From contig JAEZIT010000140.1 of NCBI GenBank assembly GCA_023436495.1, positions 1 through 8,373 of the forward strand: 8,373 nt of DNA. Reading direction: 5' to 3'. The notes beneath the pieces are model-generated. The model saw nothing but the letters and a program-made list of their open reading frames with translations. It was not told where the DNA came from and searched no databases. The translations under genes were made by a program, and so were the position numbers. How positions within the stretch are numbered: position 1 is the stretch's first letter; each line of letters starts with the position of its first letter. The DNA is from Acidobacteriota bacterium. Lineage in GTDB: Bacteria; Acidobacteriota; Blastocatellia; Pyrinomonadales; Pyrinomonadaceae. Positions 1 through 5,906 of this stretch are shown here, in pieces.

Positions 1-393
1 ACCATATTCCGCCGATTCGAACCGCATTGAACATTCTCCGATCACACATTCAGGCGATTCCGAACCTGCACGAAAGGCGTCGCTGGAATATTCGTTCAGA
101 AAGATACAGACGGGCTTCCCATCGCGATAATACGCAAAAAAGACCGACGGGGTAGTCGAAGGCGCTTCAGCAACCGCTTCGGAACGGCCGAGGTTGAGCC
201 GGCTGTTATATCGGCGTGAATAAACCGAGTTCTGCATGAAACGGACGACAACGGCTTCGCTTCCGTCATCGGAAAGCGCATCGAAATACCACCACTCGTA
301 GGCATGCGGATCGCCGGATGGATGGGCGATATCGTCGGATGTGTACGACGAAATAACAAGGTCGCCATACTTTTGGGTCGGATTGGCAGCCAT
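1..393 (-). CDS. CrtC-like (carotenoid 1,2-hydratase / hydroxyneurosporene synthase family) protein, N-terminal part
   Basis: This is an open frame of 131 codons on the minus strand with no stop, cut by the left window edge. Residues 33-39 read EWWYFDA, preceded by HAY and followed by a short acidic DG turn. That is the hallmark N-terminal motif of the CrtC/AttH lipocalin-like family (known family feature). Characterised CrtC enzymes add water to the C1-C2 double bond of acyclic carotenes, but many relatives act on unknown lipids. The residues reported as catalytic lie further downstream and outside the window, so a carotenoid role is not shown. The chosen start is ATG at 393, and it has no clear Shine-Dalgarno site. 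The frame stays open upstream to a TAG at 487-489 and reads as a hydrophobic stretch, so a start at TTG 423 or TTG 453, adding a membrane segment, is possible. The gene is divergent from the lipoprotein gene at 537. The coding call is firm; the exact function is not. Confidence 0.75.
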   Translation of the reverse strand, partial: MAANPTQKYGDLVISSYTSDDIAHPSGDPHAYEWWYFDALSDDGSEAVVVRFMQNSVYSRRYNSRLNLGRSEAVAEAPSTTPSVFFAYYRDGKPVCIFLNEYSSDAFRAGSESPECVIGECSMRFESAEYG

Positions 394-536
394 ATTGCGA
401 GAGTGGGGGAGAAACAGGACCAAAATTCCGCCTAAAGCATCGCAGATAAACAAAATAATGGCAAACGTTTCGCGCAGAAATTCAATCTAGAGAATGAGAG
501 GCTCTTCCCTATTTTTTGATAACTTGAGGAATAAAG
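394..536. other. Divergent intergenic region between the CrtC-like gene and the lipoprotein gene
   Basis: These 143 bases separate two divergent genes and must carry both sets of expression signals unless the CrtC-like gene starts further upstream. The only signal I can support is the ribosome binding site GAGGA at 526-530 for the lipoprotein gene. The sequence ATCTAGAGAAT at 486-496 resembles the -10 area of the promoter at 1478-1483, but I find no matching -35 box at 16-18 bases. I see no RNA gene here. Confidence 0.4.
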
Positions 537-908
537 ATGAAGAACGCTACAAAATTGATACTGTTGAGTTTTGTCATGGTCGGCGCGCTGTTTGCGGCGG
601 GCTGTCCCAAACGCACGTCGATTGCGGACATCGAATCTAACCCGTCAAAATATCTGGATAAGGAAGTAGCAGTTGCCGGCGTTGTAAAGGACAGTTACGG
701 CGTGACCATACCGTTAACGAACGTTCGCGGCGGGATATATAAGGTGGATGACGGAACCGGATCGATCTGGGTCGTAACCCAGGAAACCGTACCGAACAAG
801 GGCGCCGAGGTGGGTGTAAAGGGACGCATCGGCAATGGAGTGAATTGGAACGGCCGGAATTATGGTCTCGGGATGTACGAAAACGACCGAAAATTCAGAA
901 AACGGTGA
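537..908 (+). CDS. Small lipoprotein with an OB-fold-type domain
   Basis: The product is 123 residues. Residues 1-22 form a lipoprotein signal peptide: a basic N-terminus (MKNATK), a hydrophobic core and the lipobox AAGC with Cys23 as the predicted lipidation site. From about residue 28 it reads SIADIESNPSKYLDKEV, then a GIYKVDDGTGSIWVVT strand-turn-strand and a GxxVGVKGRI segment. That pattern is typical of short bacterial OB-fold domains (tRNA_anti-like), whose ligands are mostly unknown. The start is well supported by GAGGA at 526-530, six bases before the ATG. Asp29 does not immediately follow the Cys, so nothing marks it for inner-membrane retention; Pro24 and Lys25 follow. An intrinsic terminator begins 22 bases after the stop, so it is probably a single-gene transcript. 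The function is unknown; a periplasmic or outer-membrane location is inferred from the lipobox. Confidence 0.85.
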   Translation: MKNATKLILLSFVMVGALFAAGCPKRTSIADIESNPSKYLDKEVAVAGVVKDSYGVTIPLTNVRGGIYKVDDGTGSIWVVTQETVPNKGAEVGVKGRIGNGVNWNGRNYGLGMYENDRKFRKR

Positions 909-930
909 ATAGGTTCAAGAATGACAAACT

Positions 931-970
931 GCGGGCGGAAAGGCTAGAATGCTTCTTTCGCCCGCTTTTT
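931..970 (+). terminator. Intrinsic (Rho-independent) terminator after the lipoprotein gene
   Basis: The arm GCGGGCG at 931-937 pairs perfectly with CGCCCGC at 959-965. With G938 bulged, AAAG at 939-942 continues the stem with CTTT at 955-958. Five T residues follow directly at 966-970. This is the classic GC stem plus U-tract arrangement and lies 22 bases after the lipoprotein stop. It overlaps the ATG at 949, one possible start of the next gene, which falls inside the hairpin loop. Confidence 0.85.
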
Positions 971-972
971 AT

Positions 973-1449
973 ATGGACAAATTACTGTCAGTCCTAGACC
1001 GCCGGTTTGCAGACGTTCACGCACGCTCCGTTCAGCTTATCGCGGCCGCCGCGACCGAAGATCTGTTTCGAAAGCCGCGCGATCTCGTGAATTCGTTTGA
1101 AATGTTCTCTTGCGGCGAATTCACGCTTCGTTCTGCCGGAGCGGTCGAACAGGCGATCGGCGGCATTACACGCCGGCTGTGGGACGACCCATTCGAATGG
1201 ACGCTGCCGGAGGAGCTTTCGACCGGACCGAAATTGATCGAATACCTGGACGAGGTAGAACAGTCACGAGTGGACGGCTTTTCGTTCTTTTCTTCGGATG
1301 ACGATCTTGCACGTGAACTTCCCTCACCTCAAACGATGCGCTCGTTGTTTGAGGTCCTGGTCGACGCCCTGGGCCGCGCGGAACATTTTCAGGGGCGTGC
1401 GTTTGCGGTGTTTCGGCTGTTTTCAGACGAGAAGTTGCCGCGGCTATAA
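973..1449 (+). CDS. DinB-like helical protein (function unknown)
   Basis: The product is 158 residues from ATG 973, soluble and mostly helical, with no signal peptide or membrane segment. The N-terminal helix (MDKLLSVLDRRFADVHAR) and a C-terminal helix containing RAEHFQGRAFAVFRL resemble the DinB/YfiT four-helix-bundle superfamily, whose last helix often carries HxxHHRGQ. Only His138 of such a motif is seen, and a complete three-His metal site is not obvious. A distinctive central segment reads RRLWDDPFEWTLPEEL (residues 68-82). Start choice is a conflict: ATG 949 has a GGAAAGG at 937-943, but both lie within the terminator hairpin. ATG 973 lies just after the hairpin and begins at the apparent domain start, but has no Shine-Dalgarno site. 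I chose 973. The gene call is strong; the family assignment is tentative. Confidence 0.65.
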   Translation: MDKLLSVLDRRFADVHARSVQLIAAAATEDLFRKPRDLVNSFEMFSCGEFTLRSAGAVEQAIGGITRRLWDDPFEWTLPEELSTGPKLIEYLDEVEQSRVDGFSFFSSDDDLARELPSPQTMRSLFEVLVDALGRAEHFQGRAFAVFRLFSDEKLPRL

Positions 1450-1454
1450 ACTTT

Positions 1455-1483
1455 TTGCAATGCGAACCTTTTCGATCTAGAAT
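1455..1483 (+). promoter_or_regulatory. Sigma70-type promoter for the zinc-ribbon gene pair
   Basis: A -35 box TTGCAA at 1455-1460 (4 of 6 consensus) and a -10 box TAGAAT at 1478-1483 (5 of 6) are separated by exactly 17 bases. Transcription would start near 1490, giving a leader of about 42 bases before ATG 1533. It lies just after the stop of the DinB-like gene, so the zinc-ribbon pair is probably its own transcription unit. Confidence 0.6.
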
Positions 1484-1532
1484 TCGTTAAATAACCTGGT
1501 GTATCAATATCCCGGGTCCGGAGTGTATTTGA

Positions 1533-2087
1533 ATGTATTGTCCCCGCTGCGGCCAGCAACAAATTTCCGACGAAACAAAATTCTGCTCAAGGTGCGGTTT
1601 CCAAATGGGCCTGATACCGGAGTTGCTGACGAACAACGGTTTTTTTCCGCGTCTTGCTGAGATCGACAAGAAAAGGAGTCCGAAATATTTCACGCGAAAG
1701 AACGGTCTTGTATTCAGCTCGCTGTGGTTCATTTTTTGGGTAATGATGGTCCCGGCATTTTTCGGGATCATGGACGGCCCCGAAGAGATCATCGCGATCG
1801 CCGCGTCGTTCGGGCTGTTCACGACCGTGATGTTCCTGATAATCTCGCTTGCCTTTTTGCAAAAGCCGGAAAAGAGGGTCAGATACGCGCCGCTGGAACT
1901 GCACCCGTCGCAAGATCCGTCCCTTTATGCTCCGTCGAATGCGGGAGCGCTGCCGCCGCAACAGTCGGTCCCGGTAACAGCTTACGAATCACCGAGGGCC
2001 GGTGCATGGCGAGATACCAACGAACTTACAAAAACACCGGGCAGTGTCACCGAAGGCACAACGAAGCTTCTGCAAAAGGACGAATAG
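1533..2087 (+). CDS. Zinc-ribbon membrane protein, first of two tandem paralogs
   Basis: The product is 184 residues. The N-terminus is a zinc ribbon with Cys3, Cys6, Cys18 and Cys21 in two CxxC knuckles (CPRC and CSRC), so one structural zinc is expected. Two hydrophobic helices follow, about residues 59-79 and 86-109, joined by a short acidic loop, and then a polar tail. Residues 139-180 share 28 of 42 positions with the tail of the next protein (ALPP, WRDTN, SVTE and TTKLL blocks). There is no signal peptide, so the ribbon and tail are probably both cytoplasmic. A GGAG at 1520-1523 precedes the ATG by nine bases. The promoter at 1455-1483 likely drives it together with the gene four bases downstream. 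Such ribbon-plus-membrane proteins are widespread and uncharacterised; no function can be assigned. Confidence 0.85.
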   Translation: MYCPRCGQQQISDETKFCSRCGFQMGLIPELLTNNGFFPRLAEIDKKRSPKYFTRKNGLVFSSLWFIFWVMMVPAFFGIMDGPEEIIAIAASFGLFTTVMFLIISLAFLQKPEKRVRYAPLELHPSQDPSLYAPSNAGALPPQQSVPVTAYESPRAGAWRDTNELTKTPGSVTEGTTKLLQKDE

Positions 2088-2091
2088 AACG

Positions 2092-2649
2092 ATGCATTGC
2101 CCCAAATGTGGTCAACAACAAATATCGGAAGCGACGCGGTTCTGCAGCCGCTGCGGTTTCCTGTTGACTGGGATCGCACAGGTCGTCGCGAATGAAGGCG
2201 TCGTTCCGGGCGGCGACGCGGCCGCTGTTTCCAGACCGAGTTCACCGCGTCGGCGCGGAATAAAGCAGGGCCTTTTTGTATTTTTGCTGGCATTTCTGGT
2301 CGTACCGATCGTCTCAATATTGACGATAGCCATTAACGCCGAGCCATTTGCGGTCGCATTAGCCGCGATTCTGTTGATCGTCGGAGGGTTGCTGCGGATA
2401 GTTTACGCGTTTATGTTCGAGTCGGCAGAACAGGCCGGATTGACACTGGAAGAGAACCTGATCGCTTCCTCGCAGAAACTCATGAACCGGGGGCAGCAGA
2501 ACGCACTGCCGCCTGAACGATCAATTCCCGCCACGGATTATATGTCGCCGAACGCAGGAAGCTGGCGCGACACGAACGACCTGCAGCGCCAGCCTAATAG
2601 TGTTACGGAAAGAACCACAAAGCTCCTTCACGACGAACAAGATCAATAA
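2092..2649 (+). CDS. Zinc-ribbon membrane protein, second of two tandem paralogs
   Basis: The product is 185 residues and repeats the plan of its neighbour. The ribbon has Cys3, Cys6, Cys18 and Cys21 (CPKC and CSRC), and 18 of the first 23 residues are identical to the first paralog. Two membrane helices follow, about residues 59-82 and 84-107, and then the conserved tail at residues 138-179. A basic SPRRRGIK stretch (51-58) precedes the first helix, suggesting a cytoplasmic N-terminus. The start at 2092 is set by alignment to the paralog; the frame is open 30 codons further upstream, but that part overlaps the first gene. AAGGA at 2076-2080 is an eleven-base-distant, weak ribosome site, and coupling across the four-base gap is likely. 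The last seven bases overlap the 3' end of the convergent ggt gene. Function unknown. Confidence 0.85.
   Translation: MHCPKCGQQQISEATRFCSRCGFLLTGIAQVVANEGVVPGGDAAAVSRPSSPRRRGIKQGLFVFLLAFLVVPIVSILTIAINAEPFAVALAAILLIVGGLLRIVYAFMFESAEQAGLTLEENLIASSQKLMNRGQQNALPPERSIPATDYMSPNAGSWRDTNDLQRQPNSVTERTTKLLHDEQDQ
2561..2593. repeat. 8-bp perfect inverted repeat inside the second zinc-ribbon gene
   Basis: GCTGGCGC at 2561-2568 and GCGCCAGC at 2586-2593 are perfect reverse complements around a 17-base loop. They lie in the codons for the WRDTN tail, about 55 bases before the stop. Neither side has a T-tract, so this is not a standard intrinsic terminator. It may be chance, or it may help block read-through between the convergent genes. 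Confidence 0.35.
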
Positions 2650-4379
2650 CCAATAGCTTCGCCGTCGCTCCGCGAGTCGATCGCGCCTAGGCGAAAACCG
2701 TCGTCACCGATCATAATGCCAGTCGCCGAGGCTATATTGCCCGGACGCTGGACGAATTTATGCCCGTAGCCAGAAAGGATCTTGCGCGTGTCCGGAGACA
2801 TTCCGTACGGCTCGTACATAAGTTCGTCCGGGAACCATTGATGATGAACGCGCGGTGCGTCGATCGCGGCCTGAATGTCCATTTTGTAATCGATCACATT
2901 GATGACGGATTGGATCACAGCCGAGATTATTCTTGGGCCTCCGCGAGCTCCCAGAGCAAACCATAGAGTGCCGTCCTTTTTAAGAACGATCGTCGGCGTC
3001 ATCGACGACAGCGGCCGTTTTCCGGGCTGAACGGCGTTGCGCTCGCCCTGGATCAGGCCGAAAAGGTTTGGCTGGCCGGGCTTTGCGGCAAAATCGTCCA
3101 TTTCGTCATTAAGCAGCACACCGGTCCCCTTTGCCGTGACGGCGGAGCCGTACAGGTCATTGATCGTATAAGTATTCGAAACGACCATCCCCGCTGCGTC
3201 GACGACGGTGTAATGAGTGGTCTCTGTTGGCTCGGCGCGCACTATTTGTCCGTGGCCGATCTCTCGGCTTGAACTGGCCTTTGTGAGATCGATCGACGAT
3301 GCCCGCTTATCCGCGTATTTTTTGTCGATCAAAGTATTGACCGGAACATCGGCAAAATCGGGGTCGGCCATAAATTCCGCGCGGTCGGCGAACGCACGCC
3401 GTGAGGCTTCGGTATAAATGTGATACCGCGCGGCGGAATTGTATTCCATTGCCGCCATATCGTATTTTTCGAGCATGTTCAGGACCTGCAGCATGACGAT
3501 CCCGCCTGAGCTTGGCGGCGGCATCGTGATTATCTCATGGCCGCGATAGGTCCCGCGTAGCGGCATGCGCTCCTTTGCCTGATAATTTCGGAGGTCCTCC
3601 ATTGTTATAAGGCCGTTATTAGCCTTCATATCGGCGGCGATAAGTTCGGCAGTTTTCCCGGTGTAAAATTCGCGCGCGCCGTCTTTTTGAATACGGGCGA
3701 GCGTTGCTGCAAGGTCTGCTTGCACGAGTCGATCGCCTTCGCTGAAGTATTTGCCGTTGTTGAGAAAGATGCGGTTGCTGTCCGGATACTTTGACAGGTT
3801 GTTCTTGTAGGCCTTGAAAAGTTCGGCGAGGCGATGCGAGAGTACATATCCCTCCTTGGCCAACGCACGCGCGGGTTCTACGAGGTCGTGCCATTTTATC
3901 TTGCCGGATCCGTACTTCTTGAACGCCAGGTCGAATCCGGCAAGTGTTCCCGGTACCCCGGACGCTCGATATCCGACGGTCGATGACCCTTCGCCGCGGA
4001 TCAAATTCCCGTCCTTGTCCACAAAAACATCGCGATGCGCAGATTTCGGCGCCATTTCGCGGTAATCAATTGCGAATGTGCCGCCGTTCGGTTTGCGGAT
4101 GAGCATAAAACCGCCGCCGCCGATATTTCCCGCCTCTGGATAAACCACTGCCAAGGCCAGGCCTACGGCGATCGCGGCATCAACGGCGTTCCCGCCTTTT
4201 TTCATGATGTCGACGCCTATCTTCGAAGCAAGCTCGTGCTGCGAAGCGACCATCGCGTGCCTTGCACGGACGGGGTCACGCCATGAACCGTAGACAGGAA
4301 CGCCTGCCGATAACAATGATAGGACCAGCGCGGTGAATACAAACCGAACTAGAATTTTATTCAGGACATTCTTCTTCAT
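2643..4379 (-). CDS. ggt: Gamma-glutamyltransferase precursor (threonine peptidase, family T3)
   Basis: The product is 578 residues, close to the about 580 of the E. coli enzyme. It cleaves gamma-glutamyl bonds, for example in glutathione, and transfers the glutamyl group to water or amino acids. Residues 1-31 form a Sec signal peptide (MKKNVLNK, then a hydrophobic core), so it acts in the periplasm or outside the cell. DYRE with Arg107 matches the conserved substrate-carboxylate arginine. TTHY at 387-390 gives Thr387 as the self-cleavage and catalytic residue, so the large subunit would end at 386 and the small subunit span 387-578. Downstream are NDEMDDF (424-430), PLSSM (456-460) and the GG of the oxyanion region (480-481), then VHHQW (511-515). 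All key residues appear intact. A start at 4457 is open but lies upstream of the promoter at 4422-4450, so ATG 4379 is chosen. It converges on the zinc-ribbon pair. Confidence 0.95.
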   Translation of the reverse strand: MKKNVLNKILVRFVFTALVLSLLSAGVPVYGSWRDPVRARHAMVASQHELASKIGVDIMKKGGNAVDAAIAVGLALAVVYPEAGNIGGGGFMLIRKPNGGTFAIDYREMAPKSAHRDVFVDKDGNLIRGEGSSTVGYRASGVPGTLAGFDLAFKKYGSGKIKWHDLVEPARALAKEGYVLSHRLAELFKAYKNNLSKYPDSNRIFLNNGKYFSEGDRLVQADLAATLARIQKDGAREFYTGKTAELIAADMKANNGLITMEDLRNYQAKERMPLRGTYRGHEIITMPPPSSGGIVMLQVLNMLEKYDMAAMEYNSAARYHIYTEASRRAFADRAEFMADPDFADVPVNTLIDKKYADKRASSIDLTKASSSREIGHGQIVRAEPTETTHYTVVDAAGMVVSNTYTINDLYGSAVTAKGTGVLLNDEMDDFAAKPGQPNLFGLIQGERNAVQPGKRPLSSMTPTIVLKKDGTLWFALGARGGPRIISAVIQSVINVIDYKMDIQAAIDAPRVHHQWFPDELMYEPYGMSPDTRKILSGYGHKFVQRPGNIASATGIMIGDDGFRLGAIDSRSDGEAIGY

Positions 4380-4421
4380 AGGTTGTTTCCAGGGAAAGCT
4401 GCTAATAAGACCGTGTGTTTT

Positions 4422-4450
4422 ACTATATAAACTAATTGTCGAAACGACAA
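4422..4450 (-). promoter_or_regulatory. Sigma70-type promoter for ggt
   Basis: Reading the minus strand, TTGTCG (4450-4445) and TATAGT (4427-4422, 5 of 6 consensus) are separated by exactly 17 bases. Transcription would begin near 4415, leaving a leader of roughly 35 bases before ATG 4379. This rules against the longer frame that starts at 4457. A weak GGAAA lies about eight bases before the ATG. Confidence 0.6.
4436..4450. promoter_or_regulatory. Possible operator: inverted repeat over the ggt -35 box
   Basis: TTGTCG at 4436-4441 and CGACAA at 4445-4450 are perfect 6-base inverted arms around AAA. One arm is the ggt -35 box itself, and the other lies in the spacer. A dimeric regulator bound here would block RNA polymerase. 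No regulator gene is in the window, so this is a candidate from symmetry and position only. Confidence 0.4.
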
Positions 4451-4588
4451 GACCCACTTCGGTGGCGTGAAATTCAGCCGCTCTTTTAATAATTTCGCAA
4501 ACAAGTTATATTCAAAAACAGCCGCTGTAAGAAAAAGTTCAATTGCGGCAGACAGTTGCAGAAATGACCGACGGCGATAGTAGCAGCA

Positions 4589-5893
4589 ATGTTCTTGACA
4601 CGCTTTTCACAGAAAAGGTTCGTGCAATCCATTCGGCGCGTGCCCGCGCGTCTTCGCCGAAGTGTCTCTGATTACCGATTTTACGCATATCTCGCGATAC
4701 TCGGCCCCGGCATAATCGCCGCGAGCTCCGGGAATGAGGCCAGCGGCATCGCCACCTATTCGTCCGCCGGCGCGGAATATGGCTATTCGCTGCTGTGGTC
4801 GTTCATTCCAATGACGATCTGTTTCATTGTCGCGCAGGAAACCTGCGTTCGCATGGGCGTGGTCACCGGGCAGGGCCTTGCTGACCTAATACGCGAACAG
4901 TTCGGCGTGAGGTGGACGGCGCTGGTAATGCTGGCACTTTTGGTCGCAAACACCGGTATTATCATTGCCGAATTCGTCGGCATTGCTCAGGCCGCGGAAC
5001 TTCTTGGTATTTCCCGGTACATCGCCGTCCCGATCACGGCACTTTTTGTCTGGTGGCTGGTCGTTCGCGGAACTCCAAAGCGTGTCGAACAGGCGTTTCT
5101 GCTAATGTCACTGGTTTTTCTCACCTACATCATTTCGGCGTTCATGGCGAAACCTGATTGGGGAGCCGTCGCGAAAGAACTTGTCACCCCGAGTTTTCGG
5201 ATCGATTCGGCATACCTTTTCACGGTGGTTGCGCTAATCGGTACGACCATCACGCCGTTCATGCAGGTCTTTGTTCAGAGCTCCGTCGTCGAAAAAGGTT
5301 TGGATAAGGACGATCTTCCGCACGCGCGCGCCGATGCGATCATCGGTGTGATCTTCGCGAATGTCGTCGCGGCCTTTATCGTTATTGCGTCTGCCGCAAC
5401 TCTCTATTCGTCGGGCGTCGAGCTTGAAGACGCTGCCGATGCCGCCCTCGCCTTAGCTCCGGCCGTCGGCGAATATGCCGTTTATCTTTTTGCTATAGGC
5501 CTGTTCGGAGCGTCGATGCTCGCGATGGGCGTGTTGCCGCTTGCGACAGCGTATTCGCTTAGTGAAGCCCTCGGATTCGAAAAGGGTTTGTCTCGTACCT
5601 TTCGCGAAGCTCCGATATTCCTCGGTATCTTTTCGGCATTGATAGTGATCGGTTCCGTGGTCGCTCTGATTCCCGGAATTCCGCAGATCCCGCTGCTGAT
5701 CCTGACACAGTGCATCAATGGTCTGCTGCTACCCGTAATCATGATCGCGATCGTGAAACTCGCGAACAACGAAGAGATTATGGGTGAGCATAAGAACACG
5801 CTTTTTCTGAATATACTTGCATGGAGTGTTACCGCGGTCGTTTCCGCGCTCTCTTTGCTATTGATTGGAAAAACGATTGTTGATATGTTTTAG
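4589..5893 (+). CDS. Nramp-superfamily (SLC11-like) divalent metal transporter, variant metal site
   Basis: The product is 434 residues with about eleven hydrophobic segments from residue 32 on, after a basic cytoplasmic N-terminus. GPGIIAASSGNEASGIATY (39-57) followed by AGAEYGYSLLW is the first Nramp helix. The canonical DPGN metal-site motif there is replaced by EASG (Glu50, Gly53). In helix 6 the usual Met-Pro-His is replaced by TPFMQ (222-226), followed by QSSVVEKG. Canonical Nramps use the Asp, Asn and Met to bind Mn or Fe. Nramp-related magnesium transporters are known to lack the Met, so a different ion such as Mg is plausible here, by inference. No Shine-Dalgarno site precedes ATG 4589; GTG 4640 is an alternative start and would keep the whole membrane domain. 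The next gene starts 13 bases after the stop, implying an operon. It is divergent from ggt. Confidence 0.85.
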   Translation: MFLTRFSQKRFVQSIRRVPARLRRSVSDYRFYAYLAILGPGIIAASSGNEASGIATYSSAGAEYGYSLLWSFIPMTICFIVAQETCVRMGVVTGQGLADLIREQFGVRWTALVMLALLVANTGIIIAEFVGIAQAAELLGISRYIAVPITALFVWWLVVRGTPKRVEQAFLLMSLVFLTYIISAFMAKPDWGAVAKELVTPSFRIDSAYLFTVVALIGTTITPFMQVFVQSSVVEKGLDKDDLPHARADAIIGVIFANVVAAFIVIASAATLYSSGVELEDAADAALALAPAVGEYAVYLFAIGLFGASMLAMGVLPLATAYSLSEALGFEKGLSRTFREAPIFLGIFSALIVIGSVVALIPGIPQIPLLILTQCINGLLLPVIMIAIVKLANNEEIMGEHKNTLFLNILAWSVTAVVSALSLLLIGKTIVDMF

Positions 5894-5906
5894 CCCGTAA
5901 AAACAT

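Noticed and set aside
96..368. 90-codon minus-strand frame at the left edge
   Set aside because: It overlaps the CrtC-like frame one base out of phase. The other frame carries the family motif EWWYFDA, so this one is a shadow.
481..496. Possible -10 box ATCTAGAGAAT for the lipoprotein gene
   Set aside because: It resembles the -10 area at 1478-1483, but no acceptable -35 hexamer lies 16-18 bases upstream.
1587..1961. 124-codon minus-strand frame across the first zinc-ribbon gene
   Set aside because: It is an Arg-rich composition typical of antisense shadow frames, with no start signal, and the plus strand encodes a clear zinc ribbon.
2002..2091. Upstream extension of the second zinc-ribbon gene
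   Set aside because: These 30 codons overlap the first paralog in another frame and have no counterpart in it. The ribbon begins right at Met 2092 in both proteins.
4380..4457. 26-residue N-terminal extension of gamma-glutamyltransferase
   Set aside because: It would put residues before a good Sec signal peptide, and it lies across the predicted promoter.
4451..4588. Promoter for the Nramp-like gene in the divergent region
   Set aside because: Several AT-rich -10-like strings exist (for example TTATATTC near 4506), but none has a convincing -35 partner at the right distance.
4564..4671. Short frame overlapping the start of the Nramp-like gene, a possible leader peptide
   Set aside because: It has no ribosome binding site and no attenuator structure, and runs out of frame into the transporter. 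Nothing supports it as real.
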